Shown here piece by piece: positions 1 through 8,438 of a DNA stretch of 64,000 nucleotides. The notes below the pieces were generated by a model. The model had not been told where the DNA came from. It saw nothing but the letters and a program-made list of their open reading frames with translations, and searched no databases. Within the stretch, counting starts at the first letter, position 1, and the number at the start of each line of letters is the position of its first letter. Source of the DNA: Phycisphaerales bacterium. Its GTDB lineage: Bacteria; Planctomycetota; Phycisphaerae; Phycisphaerales; SM1A02. Location of the stretch: contig JASMLG010000098.1 of assembly GCA_030748805.1 (NCBI GenBank), positions 27,579 to 91,578 of the forward strand, read 5' to 3'. A program made the position numbers and the translations under genes.

Positions 1-132
1 AACAAATCTAACAAAACGTCCAAAAAACGTAAAAACGTGTCCAATAACTGGTACCACGACGTACACCACTAACATTACAGCGCCAATAAGCCCAACCACT
101 GTTCCAAAACAAGCAAAAAGAGTGGTTAGCAT
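1..132 (-). CDS. Partial membrane protein, N-terminal end only
   Basis: This gene begins with ATG at 132 and runs off the left edge, so only 44 codons are visible. The visible part is strongly hydrophobic (residues about 4-32), which suggests an N-terminal membrane anchor or first transmembrane helix. It starts 2 bp after the stop codon of the sigma-factor gene, so the two are very probably co-transcribed. Small membrane proteins next to ECF sigma genes are sometimes anti-sigma factors, but nothing diagnostic is visible here and the function is unknown. Confidence 0.6.
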   Translation of the reverse strand, partial: MLTTLFACFGTVVGLIGAVMLVVYVVVPVIGHVFTFFGRFVRFV

Positions 133-134
133 TT

Positions 135-863
135 TTATTCGCCTGCGCTTTCTTGTCCAAGAAACAACTGGTGGGAGTGGTACGCTTCACTTACAGCAGA
201 ATCAAATTCAAGGTTGTCTCTGTCCTTTCCTACAAGCAATAACTCGCTTTCTTCTTCTGGAGTAAAACTGTACTGCATTATTACTTGCATAATGGTTTCT
301 CTAAGATGGCTTCGAACTTTTGATACATGTCTGCTTGCTGTTGGTTCACTAATTCCTAGCTGGTTGGATATTACCTTTCCTGTCTTTCCGTCTAGCACCC
401 TCATTCTCCAACACTGAAAGTGGAGAAAGTCAGTTTCTGTTTCTGTTCTTCGGATTGCAGAACAAATTTTTGCACCAAACATCCTTTGCTCGAATATTTC
501 ATCAATCCGTGGGGTTGTGCTTTGAGAATCAATGCGCTCGTCGAGAGAAAGCGGCTTAACCCCACCACCTCTTTTTTTTGCGTTTCGGCGATCTACCTCA
601 TCACCTAAAACGTGCTTTGCTATTGAAAGTATCCATGTGCTAAATCTAGCGCCTCGGTTGGGATCGTATCTTTCTATACATTTTGATAACTCGGCAAGAG
701 TATCTTGCGTCAAGTCCTGAACGGTTTCAAATCCAACCTGACCACGCCCCCACTTGTGGAGTTGAAATCGGATTGCTGGTCCAAAATCCTGCCACAATTC
801 AAACCACGCCGTGTCATCACGGTCTCTGAGTCGGCGTACAAATGTCGTTGTAAGGGCGTTCAT
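135..863 (-). CDS. RNA polymerase sigma factor, sigma-70/ECF-like
   Basis: A 242-residue sigma factor. The middle part carries a region-2-like stretch (acidic DLTQDTL followed by the YDPNRGARFSTWI segment typical of core binding and -10 recognition). The C-terminal part has a region-4 helix-turn-helix (SNQLGISEPTASRHVSKVR). There is no region 1.1 or clear region 3, so it is an alternative ECF-type factor rather than a housekeeping one. I chose ATG 863; a GTG two codons upstream is possible and neither has an obvious Shine-Dalgarno. It is followed 2 bp later by a membrane-protein gene that may be its regulator (inference). About 20 acidic residues follow the HTH, a small C-terminal extension. 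Confidence 0.85.
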   Translation of the reverse strand: MNALTTTFVRRLRDRDDTAWFELWQDFGPAIRFQLHKWGRGQVGFETVQDLTQDTLAELSKCIERYDPNRGARFSTWILSIAKHVLGDEVDRRNAKKRGGGVKPLSLDERIDSQSTTPRIDEIFEQRMFGAKICSAIRRTETETDFLHFQCWRMRVLDGKTGKVISNQLGISEPTASRHVSKVRSHLRETIMQVIMQYSFTPEEESELLLVGKDRDNLEFDSAVSEAYHSHQLFLGQESAGE

Positions 864-1096
864 AAGCACGTTTTCTTATTGGGAAAAGACATTTGAAGAT
901 TTTACCTACTTAACGGAGTGGCGACCAAAATCAATAACACCCTTGTGGTTACACAGTAATAACGCGTGTTAGTCAATGAGAACATCAGTGAATCGAGGAC
1001 GTTTTTATGTTGATGAAATAAATATTACAAGTTCCCCAAGAACCTAGAAGCCGCAGAGTGTTTCTGTGCAAAATATTTAACAAAAAGGAGGTTGCC

Positions 1097-1999
1097 ATGG
1101 GCGCCACATCACGTTTTATTATTCGCTGGGGACTTATCGGGGGTCTTGCCGTTGGTGGAATCACCCTTCTTGTGGGACCACAAAGGGTAATGGCATGCAT
1201 CGACCAACTCCGACAAGAAGCAAATACCGTTGTTGAAAATCTTGTAGACGATCCAGTTGCTTTAAGAAGACAGCTTGATAATTTAGCAAAAGAGTATCCA
1301 ACAAGAATTGCTGAGGTTCGTGGAGAAATCGCAAGACTTGACCAACAACTTGAGCAGTTTGCAAGGGACGAAAGAATAGCAATTAGGGTTGTTGAGTTAA
1401 CAGCTTTTGACCTAGATGTTCTTGGTGGTCTCGTTGAGGATGCCGTAGTGAAAGCGTCTGAAAACAACACCTCTTCAATTAGGTTCGAGGGTGTTAGATA
1501 TGATTTAGAAAGCGCATACGCCGAGGGTAGAAGAATTCGCACCGTAAAATCAAATTACGAAGATCGTCTAGCTGCAGATCGCAGACAGATGGAACTTATG
1601 CGAGAACAAAAGGTGCGACTTGTTTCGATTCTTGAAAAAATTGAACATGAACACGAAACCTATCGTTCTCAGCTGTGGCAATTAGACAGAGAAATAGATG
1701 CGATTGAACGAAACGATCACATAATTGCCATGATTGAACAACAGCGAGAAACTCTTTCTGGTTTAGATAAATTTGGTTCGGCCGGAAACATAGATCAGGT
1801 TCGAGCAAAACTCTCTGAAATTCGAGTGGTTCAAGAAAGCACTATTCTTGCATTAACCGATAGCGGGACCGGATCTGATTATGAAACACGTGCTCGGTTT
1901 GATGCCTCTGATCAAACATGCGAGGATCCATTTACGCAAACGGTTGAAGAAAAACCCAATAAAAATAAAGATGTTGGTCCCTACGTTTTATTAGATTAA
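1097..1999 (+). CDS. Membrane-anchored coiled-coil protein, unknown function
   Basis: A 300-residue protein not recognised by family. The start at 1097 is set by a perfect AGGAGG at 1087-1092; an in-frame upstream ATG lacks this. One glycine-rich hydrophobic segment (about residues 9-28) should anchor it in the membrane, followed by a long charged region rich in Glu, Arg, Gln and Leu (about 35-250) that looks like a coiled coil, and a polar low-complexity tail. This architecture suggests a structural or scaffold role at the envelope, but that is only inference. It stands alone as a monocistron, with a strong terminator just downstream. Confidence 0.75.
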   Translation: MGATSRFIIRWGLIGGLAVGGITLLVGPQRVMACIDQLRQEANTVVENLVDDPVALRRQLDNLAKEYPTRIAEVRGEIARLDQQLEQFARDERIAIRVVELTAFDLDVLGGLVEDAVVKASENNTSSIRFEGVRYDLESAYAEGRRIRTVKSNYEDRLAADRRQMELMREQKVRLVSILEKIEHEHETYRSQLWQLDREIDAIERNDHIIAMIEQQRETLSGLDKFGSAGNIDQVRAKLSEIRVVQESTILALTDSGTGSDYETRARFDASDQTCEDPFTQTVEEKPNKNKDVGPYVLLD

Positions 2000-2013
2000 T
2001 TGTGTTTTTATAA

Positions 2014-2030
2014 CCCCACGTGTCGTGGGG
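2014..2030 (+). other. Hairpin downstream of coiled-coil gene
   Basis: A 7-bp perfect stem (CCCCACG/CGTGGGG) with a TGT loop lies 15 bp after the stop codon. It has no T-run of its own, but sits just upstream of a strong terminator, so it may protect the mRNA 3' end. Confidence 0.5.
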
Positions 2031-2042
2031 CGTTTAGCACTG

Positions 2043-2068
2043 GCGGCGACTTCGGTCGCCGCTTTTTT
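2043..2068 (+). terminator. Rho-independent terminator with TTCG tetraloop
   Basis: An 8-bp perfect GC-rich stem (GCGGCGAC/GTCGCCGC) closes on a TTCG tetraloop and is followed by six T residues. It terminates transcription from the coiled-coil gene ending at 1999. Confidence 0.92.
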
Positions 2069-2149
2069 ATTTGCTTTTTGATTATCGAAAGTGGACAGTA
2101 GTGGTCGTACATCGCAAGTAACAATTATCCTTTTCTTGAACCAATAACA

Positions 2150-3346
2150 CTATGAGTTTATTTCTGCTTGTGGATAATACCATTCGAGTATTTCGTGCCA
2201 CGACTTGCCTTGACCGGCGAGTTTTTGAGTTCCATACTGACAAAGTCCAACACCGTGACCCATACCATACCCATCAAATTTTAACTTTGACCCCATTTTT
2301 TGACCTACCACAAAGGGCGACCAAAGTCGCTTTTCTGGATCTGGAAGACGAACTACGCTTGAGTTTGCTGCCCTAATAAAATCTCTTGCTCTCATTTCTA
2401 TTATTTTTTTTCTCCTATCAACGATGCCAAGTGTTGTGGTTCGTCCGTGCTTATTTGTTTCCAAGGGTTCAATTACTCGTATAGACCGCAGGTCCTTTAG
2501 GTCTGGAATATTCAACTTTTTTGCACACCCGTTTAGTCGCTTTCTGAATGTCCTAGACAATCGCGTTGTTGACCACTTGTGAATATCAAAAGAAGTACAA
2601 ACGTCTTTGTTATCGTGACCGGACAGGGGTGGAATTTTGTGTTGTTCTGCACCGCTAATTGCATCTGTCGCAAGTGCGGGTATTCCTCCACAACAAGCAC
2701 AGTAATAAGCTGGAATTATTTTATTGTTCCACCTAAGAACAACACCAGCGGTTTCTTGAACGGCTCTGTGCGCTACGTCATGTGTTACATCTCCCAAGAA
2801 AACTTGCGACGTTGGTTCGTCGGTGACATCAAAGTGGGATTTTGTGTTACGGTCTAAATGCTGCGCCACTGCATAACTTCTAGCTGCTATTGCCTGCGCT
2901 GCAAATGTTGTTGGATGCCAGTGTGACAGTAATTCGCCTGCAATTACCCCTGGCAGATATTTTTCTATTGAAATGTGGGCAACAACGTCAAGGGTTTTTT
3001 TTGATTCGCTTGTTCTGGGATGCAGTATGATCGTCCCAGAAATTGTTTTTTCTTTGCCATCGGTTACCACTTTGGTGCTTTGTTTTAACTCAATTGTTTT
3101 TGGTTCGTCTCCAATTGAACTAGCGAAGAACGACTTGTTGCCAATTTTTACACTGTTTGTGTTTTTTCCAATTCGTACCCGAATATCTGGTAGTGTCTGT
3201 TTTTGTTTATTTACAACCTTCTTAATTGGCTTTAGCACCTCCGTTTTTTTGTCACAAGAGGAGATTCCACCAACAATAATTAAGCCCGTTGCCAAGACAA
3301 ACTCACGGCGGTTACACGAATTGGGATATAAATTGTTTAATAACAT
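2150..3346 (-). CDS. SpoIID/LytB-domain lipoprotein
   Basis: A 398-residue exported protein of the SpoIID/LytB (amidase enhancer) family. In sporulating bacteria these are lytic transglycosylases acting on denuded glycan strands; in non-sporulators they appear to help cell-wall turnover. The N-terminus has a twin-arginine-like start (RREF at 13-16) running into a lipobox ending in Cys31, so it is probably a lipoprotein. The family hallmark is the C-terminal GYGMGHGVGLCQYG segment followed by a WYYP motif. An ARSYAV segment is also typical. It diverges from lemA across 48 bp. The exact start is uncertain because no Shine-Dalgarno is evident. Confidence 0.88.
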   Translation of the reverse strand: MLLNNLYPNSCNRREFVLATGLIIVGGISSCDKKTEVLKPIKKVVNKQKQTLPDIRVRIGKNTNSVKIGNKSFFASSIGDEPKTIELKQSTKVVTDGKEKTISGTIILHPRTSESKKTLDVVAHISIEKYLPGVIAGELLSHWHPTTFAAQAIAARSYAVAQHLDRNTKSHFDVTDEPTSQVFLGDVTHDVAHRAVQETAGVVLRWNNKIIPAYYCACCGGIPALATDAISGAEQHKIPPLSGHDNKDVCTSFDIHKWSTTRLSRTFRKRLNGCAKKLNIPDLKDLRSIRVIEPLETNKHGRTTTLGIVDRRKKIIEMRARDFIRAANSSVVRLPDPEKRLWSPFVVGQKMGSKLKFDGYGMGHGVGLCQYGTQKLAGQGKSWHEILEWYYPQAEINS

Positions 3347-3394
3347 CTGTTGCGATAGTGTATCGATGGTACATTATCTATAAGGAGTATTCTA

Positions 3395-4009
3395 ATGAAA
3401 TACGCAGTGCTTTCTTTTGTTGGAACTATGATTGTAGTCGTCATTGGGTTTGTTTTAGTTCTATCTGTTTTTGTAATCGGAATCTACAATGGTCTTGTTG
3501 GTCTTCGCAACAGGGTTAAAAACGCTTATGCCCAAATTGATGTTCAATTAAAACGGAGATATGACCTAATTCCAAACTTGGTGGAGACCGCTAAGGGTTA
3601 CATGAAACACGAAAGAGAAACCCTCGAGGCGGTCATCAGCGCTAGAAACCAAGCAGCTTCTGCGGCTTCTGCGGCTGCCAAAGATCCCACTGCCGCAAAC
3701 GCCATCAAGGATTTGGCTGGAGCTGATGGAGCCCTGACTGGTGCTCTGGGTCGACTAATGGTGGTAATGGAGGCATACCCAGATCTAAAAGCCAATGAAA
3801 ACATGATGCAGGTTCAAGAAGAATTAACAAGTACCGAAAACAAGGTTGCTTTTTCAAGACAAGCATACAACGATGCTGTGATGGGATACAACAATAAACG
3901 AGAAATGTTTCCATCAAACATTGTTGCTGGGATTTTTTGTTTCAAAATTGCACAGAGTTGGGAACTTGATGATGAAGTGGCAAGAGATGCGCCAAAAGTA
4001 AATTTCTAG
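3395..4009 (+). CDS. lemA: LemA family membrane protein
   Basis: A 204-residue LemA family protein: one N-terminal transmembrane segment (about residues 6-30), then a helical domain beginning with the conserved NRVKNAYAQIDVQLKRRYDL and LIPNLVETAKGY elements. An AAGGAG Shine-Dalgarno at 3382-3387 fixes the start. LemA function is unknown in general; the family is often encoded beside a membrane M48 protease or TPM-domain proteins. Here it precedes an M48 gene by 12 bp and the two surely form an operon, so a role as protease partner or regulator is a reasonable inference. Confidence 0.93.
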   Translation: MKYAVLSFVGTMIVVVIGFVLVLSVFVIGIYNGLVGLRNRVKNAYAQIDVQLKRRYDLIPNLVETAKGYMKHERETLEAVISARNQAASAASAAAKDPTAANAIKDLAGADGALTGALGRLMVVMEAYPDLKANENMMQVQEELTSTENKVAFSRQAYNDAVMGYNNKREMFPSNIVAGIFCFKIAQSWELDDEVARDAPKVNF

Positions 4010-4021
4010 TTTTCTGTTTGG

Positions 4022-5857
4022 ATGAATTTTTACGAACACCAAGACAGGGCTAACAGCAAAACCAAATTTATTGTGTTTTTGTTTGTTGTTGCGGTTATTT
4101 TCATTGTTGCCCTTGTGACCATTCCCATCGGTTTTGCAACTGAGTGGGAACCCATCGCGGTTTCTGTTTCTGCTCTGGCTTGTTTGTTAATTGTTGGAGT
4201 TTCTTCGCTTGTTAAACTTAAACAACTGGGGGGTGGTGGTGCTGCTGTTGCAGAAATGCTTGGTGGTACCGCACTTCAAAGAACAGGAGCAAGCAAACAC
4301 GAAAAAAGAGTACAAAACGTTGTTGAAGAAATGGCAATCGCAAGCGGCATGCCTGTTCCGCCAGTTTATATCATCGACGATGATTCAATAAACGCGTTTG
4401 CTGCTGGGTGGACTCCTGATGATGCGGTAATAGGAGTAACCAATGGATGTATTAAAGAATTAAATCGCGATGAATTACAGGGGGTTGTAGCCCATGAGTT
4501 CAGCCACATTTCTCATGGGGACATGCGCATTAACATTCGTCTTATTGGTGTCATATTTGGAATTATGGTTCTTGGAATTACCGGTTGGGTTTTGGCCAGA
4601 TACATTGGACCGGCTGTTTTAAGAACATCTTCTAGGTCAAGATCAAAAGAAGGAGCCGGGGGCGCTGGAGTTGGCCTGGCAATAATTGTCTTTGGTTTAT
4701 TTCTTGCGTTGTGTGGAATTGTTGGAACTTTTTTTAGTCGACTGATTCAAGCGGCGGTTTCGAGACAAAGGGAGTTTTTGGCAGATGCTTCCGCGGTTCA
4801 ATACACAAGAAACCCCAGTGGCATAGGTGGAGCGCTTTGTAAAATAGGTGGATTTACTCCATTATCAAGCGCTCGTGCTGATGCTAGCCAGTGTAATCAC
4901 ATGTTCTTTTCACAAGCAATGAACGCTATGTTTGCAAGTCACCCCCCAATTACAGAAAGGATTTCTAGAGTTGAGGGAATAGATGTTTCTTCACTTCCAA
5001 AGATTCAAGCGGGTTTTAGTGTCAACGTGGGAGTTGATTCAGGCAAACCTGTGTCTGGTTTTTCTTCCTCGGTTGTGGTTGGATCAATTGCGACTGCCGG
5101 AAGTGTACAGGATGACCGCATTCAAACAGCGGTATCGACTTTAAACAAAATTAATCCTGCAATTAAATCGGCATTAAACAGTGGGTGGAGCGCGCGACTT
5201 GTGGTTTACGCATTGGTTTCTAATAAAAACAACAAAAAGCACCAGCAAGATATTGCGGAAATGCTAGGCGTTACTGAACTTGCAGAATATCGATCGCTGG
5301 AGGATCTTGTCATTATGCAAGATCCGTCCACTCGGTTACCCATGGTAGATCTTGCTGCTCCGGCTCTTAGACAACTAAGCGATAAACAAAAGGAAAAGTT
5401 TGTTGGCACGCTTTTGTCCCTTGTAAAAAGCGATGGAATTGTTGAGCGTTTTGAGTGGGTTCTTGTTTGTGTAGTCAAGAAACACCTGTTTGGTGGCAAG
5501 AAAAAACAAACCAGCGGCTCGTCAATGCGGGGGCTCTCATTAGAAGCGTCGTCTGTTCTTGGGTCCCTTTCTTACCTTGGCGCAACAACCCAAGAGCAGG
5601 CAGAAGGCGCTTTTAAAAAGTCAATTGAATTTCTTGGGCTTGATGAAACGCGTATTCCTAAACCAAAAGATTGCAACATTTGTGTTTTAGAAAAATCTCT
5701 ACAAAAACTTTGTTCCATGAAATTTACCGAGAAAGAGCGCTTACTTAATGCGTGTGTTGAGTGCATTTCTCATGATGGAAAAACCACTGTTTCAGAAGCA
5801 GAAACACTTCGCGCAATTGGAGACATGCTTGATTGCCCAATTCCAATCATCGGTTGA
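4022..5857 (+). CDS. M48 family membrane zinc metalloprotease with TerB-like C-terminal region
   Basis: A 611-residue integral-membrane protease of the M48 (HtpX-like) family. Two transmembrane helices lie near residues 17-40 and 45-62, the zinc motif HEFSH is at 158-162, and the third ligand region is REFLADAS, near 250; two more hydrophobic segments sit between them. HtpX-type enzymes degrade damaged membrane proteins. The protein is about twice the length of HtpX: the last 250 residues contain a helical segment (DKQKEKFVGTLLSLVKSDG onward) that resembles TerB-like modules, by eye only. It begins with YEHQDRA, typical of the longer LemA-associated M48 proteins. It is co-transcribed with lemA. 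Confidence 0.93.
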   Translation: MNFYEHQDRANSKTKFIVFLFVVAVIFIVALVTIPIGFATEWEPIAVSVSALACLLIVGVSSLVKLKQLGGGGAAVAEMLGGTALQRTGASKHEKRVQNVVEEMAIASGMPVPPVYIIDDDSINAFAAGWTPDDAVIGVTNGCIKELNRDELQGVVAHEFSHISHGDMRINIRLIGVIFGIMVLGITGWVLARYIGPAVLRTSSRSRSKEGAGGAGVGLAIIVFGLFLALCGIVGTFFSRLIQAAVSRQREFLADASAVQYTRNPSGIGGALCKIGGFTPLSSARADASQCNHMFFSQAMNAMFASHPPITERISRVEGIDVSSLPKIQAGFSVNVGVDSGKPVSGFSSSVVVGSIATAGSVQDDRIQTAVSTLNKINPAIKSALNSGWSARLVVYALVSNKNNKKHQQDIAEMLGVTELAEYRSLEDLVIMQDPSTRLPMVDLAAPALRQLSDKQKEKFVGTLLSLVKSDGIVERFEWVLVCVVKKHLFGGKKKQTSGSSMRGLSLEASSVLGSLSYLGATTQEQAEGAFKKSIEFLGLDETRIPKPKDCNICVLEKSLQKLCSMKFTEKERLLNACVECISHDGKTTVSEAETLRAIGDMLDCPIPIIG

Positions 5858-5877
5858 ATTTGCCTGTTCTTTGTTAA

Positions 5878-6801
5878 TTAGTCAATATTTCGAAGTTCAA
5901 GCCCATGGGCGCGAAGACCTTCGTTAATTTCAACCAAACTTGTGGTTCCAAAGTTCTTAATACCCATTAGTTCCGCTTCTGTACGAATTGCAAGGTCGCC
6001 CAGTGTTTGGATGTTCAACATTTGTATTGCCTTACGAGAACGAACCGAAAGGTTTAGAATCGAAACTGGTTGCTTTAATACCTGTTCTGGTGCGTGATTC
6101 AACAGTTCTTCGTATCGATCTTGGTGAACTCTGCTAACTTGATTTCCTTCTGCGCCCTGACCTAACCTTAGGCCCCTAGCGGTCAACATTTGTTTTATTT
6201 CCACCAACGATGTTTCGCCGAAATTTTTGTAACTTAACAACTCGTTTTCTGAAACCTTTAACAAGTCGCCAAGTGTTCGTATTTCCATTTTTTTCAAACA
6301 GTTTCTTGCTCGAACGGAAAGTTCGAAGTCTGTGACTGGTGTGTTCATCATTGCGGCTGTTTTTGCAGCATCTCGCGCAACTTCTTCGTCGTAGTACATG
6401 TCGGTTGATGACTGTACATCAACTATGTAAAGCCGAGCCCTCTCGTGATTAGGGTCTGTGTCCAAAATTTGTCGCAAACATTTTTCGGCCTTGTTCAAAT
6501 TTCCCCTATCTTCGTAAATAACCGAAAGATTTAAAAGAGCATTAATGTGTGGCTGTTTTGTGTTTGACAATTCTTCGTAAAGATTAATCGCCCCTTGTTC
6601 TTCTCCCACAAGGTCTAAAATGTAGGCCAAGTGAAACCGGTGTTCGGGGCTTGTTCCACAAGCAACCGCGGTTCTAAGCTCCTCAATAGCGCCAACCCTG
6701 AAGCCGTTTCGCTCATGTTCAAGTGCTAGCTCGTAGTGCCTGTCTGCTTGCTCGGGGTTTCCGCCACCAATTACTGTTTCTAATCCATTTTGTTGATTCA
6801 C
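5878..6801 (-). CDS. TPR protein with two RNA polymerase alpha C-terminal domains
   Basis: A 307-residue soluble protein. Residues about 17-130 form tetratricopeptide-like repeats. Two copies of an RNA polymerase alpha C-terminal-like domain follow, at 158-214 and 247-305. By alignment from memory with E. coli alpha, repeat 1 keeps the DNA-contacting Arg265 and Asn268 equivalents (Arg164, Asn167) but has Thr in place of Lys298; repeat 2 keeps the Arg (Arg254) but not the Asn. Such free-standing alphaCTD proteins are recurrent in planctomycetes and have no assigned function. It could bind UP-element DNA or an activator, or act as a protein-interaction module. It is tail-to-tail with the M48 gene. 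Confidence 0.88.
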   Translation of the reverse strand: MNQQNGLETVIGGGNPEQADRHYELALEHERNGFRVGAIEELRTAVACGTSPEHRFHLAYILDLVGEEQGAINLYEELSNTKQPHINALLNLSVIYEDRGNLNKAEKCLRQILDTDPNHERARLYIVDVQSSTDMYYDEEVARDAAKTAAMMNTPVTDFELSVRARNCLKKMEIRTLGDLLKVSENELLSYKNFGETSLVEIKQMLTARGLRLGQGAEGNQVSRVHQDRYEELLNHAPEQVLKQPVSILNLSVRSRKAIQMLNIQTLGDLAIRTEAELMGIKNFGTTSLVEINEGLRAHGLELRNID

Positions 6802-6878
6802 TTTTGGTACTCCATCTCTTTTTTAAAACTTGCGATTGGCAATTGTACTAAACCTTTGCTTATTATGCAAAAGGCTTC

Positions 6879-8438
6879 TTAGTTTGGGTCCTGGGGTCCA
6901 ACTAAATCGCTAATTGCAGCGTCTGCTTCGGCTGATGGTGGGCCAATTGTAAGGGGTGCTGATCTTGCCGCTTCTCTCTTTTCTTTGTTTCCCAATAGAT
7001 CAATTGAACGCCACCCACCGCGCTCAAATCTAATTGCCATGGTTAATCCAATCAAAATAATGTACACAGACGCCGCAATCCAAGGTCCAATTGATCCCAC
7101 GCTCGGAAAAAAGGTAACAGCAACCCACCCGCCACCAACTATAAACACCCAACTATAAACAGCCGTTGCTATACCGGGGAATACGGTATCGCCGGCACCA
7201 CGAAGTGCGCCGGTATAGACAATTCCCAGCGCATCAACTGTCTGAAATACCGCTATTACTATTAATAGGTTGGCTCCTATTTTTATTATTTCGTCTCTTT
7301 CCGCAGAAGCGTATTGGTTGCTGTTGATGAACATCTCAATAAACTCAAACCGAAACAAAACAAATACAGTTGCACAAACAGTCATGTACACCATGGCAAT
7401 TACAACGCCTATTCTTGCTCGTATAACTGCAGTGTCTGGCTTGTTTGCTCCAATATATTTTCCAACGATAGAATTAACCGCTACGTTTATCCCTACTGCT
7501 GGCATAAAACTAAGTTGTAGGAACGCCAGTGCTATCCAACCAGCCGCCATATCGTTTGTTCCAAATTTCCCAACAAACACTGTCATGAACAATGCCCAAC
7601 AAACAATTTCGTTCCCCCACTGAACTGAGCCTGGCCAACCAAGTTTAAAAATTGCTTTAATTGTTTTGAAAGAGGGCTGCCAGTTTTTTCGTGTTCCATA
7701 TTTTTTGTTATATTTTGGACTCACGAAAATTAGAAACGGTATAACTGTTTCCATAAACATTCCAATTACCGTTGCGATTGCTGCGCCTTTTAGTCCAAGT
7801 GCGGGGATGCCGGGTATTCCCGGTAAAAATCCATCGATTCCATTCTCCCCAAAAATTAAAATGTAGTTTGCAACAACATTAACAATGTTTGCTATAACTG
7901 TTGATATGGTTATTATTTTTGGTTTGTGCATCCCGAGAAAGTATTGAATAAACCCTCTGCCAAACAACAGAAACACACACCCCAAAAGCATATATGTTGA
8001 GTACATGGTTTCAAGTGAAACAAGTTTTGCGTCTTGTGGGTCTGGATTAATTGCTTGAAAGATGTGCGGGATTATGAAAAGAAACGGTACTATGATTACA
8101 ACCCAACAGCCAATAGCCATCCACGCGGCGTTCCATGGATATTTCACCCCTTTCTCTGGTTCGTTTGCACCAAGGTGTTGACTAACAAATGTATTGACAA
8201 CTGTTACGACACCCACAATTGTTGAGATTGCTGCAAACGACCAAGTTCCAGAATTTCCCTGAGCAGCAATTTCTACCATTCCTACCTGACCAACCATAAG
8301 GCGGTCTGTAAATTGCATGACGGTAAAACTAACCATTGTCAAAATGGTTGGCCACGCAAGTGACCAAACCTCTACTGCGCCAAGACGTAGTTCGGGGAGT
8401 ATTGATTGTTTGCTAGATGGTTGAGTTTCTTCAGCCAT
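6879..8438 (-). CDS. MATE family multidrug/toxin efflux transporter
   Basis: A 519-residue, 12-helix transporter of the MATE family, which exports cationic drugs or metabolites using Na+ or H+ gradients. Conserved features include the two MatE halves, an early WPTILTM helix and a FTDRLMVGQVG segment near the N-terminus typical of the family. I chose ATG 8438 because it overlaps the stop codon of the upstream thioredoxin-like gene by 8 bp; an in-frame ATG at 8495 would add 19 residues and a longer overlap. The last 40 residues are polar and proline-rich. Substrate is unknown. Confidence 0.92.
   Translation of the reverse strand: MAEETQPSSKQSILPELRLGAVEVWSLAWPTILTMVSFTVMQFTDRLMVGQVGMVEIAAQGNSGTWSFAAISTIVGVVTVVNTFVSQHLGANEPEKGVKYPWNAAWMAIGCWVVIIVPFLFIIPHIFQAINPDPQDAKLVSLETMYSTYMLLGCVFLLFGRGFIQYFLGMHKPKIITISTVIANIVNVVANYILIFGENGIDGFLPGIPGIPALGLKGAAIATVIGMFMETVIPFLIFVSPKYNKKYGTRKNWQPSFKTIKAIFKLGWPGSVQWGNEIVCWALFMTVFVGKFGTNDMAAGWIALAFLQLSFMPAVGINVAVNSIVGKYIGANKPDTAVIRARIGVVIAMVYMTVCATVFVLFRFEFIEMFINSNQYASAERDEIIKIGANLLIVIAVFQTVDALGIVYTGALRGAGDTVFPGIATAVYSWVFIVGGGWVAVTFFPSVGSIGPWIAASVYIILIGLTMAIRFERGGWRSIDLLGNKEKREAARSAPLTIGPPSAEADAAISDLVGPQDPN

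Noticed and set aside
985..1542. A 185-codon minus-strand open frame antisense to the coiled-coil gene
   Set aside because: The plus-strand gene has a perfect Shine-Dalgarno and a terminator; the antisense product is serine/threonine-rich with no fold features, a shadow of the coding strand.
6853..6874. Possible terminator hairpin between MATE and TPR genes
   Set aside because: The stem has a bulge and is followed by only three T bases; too weak to call.
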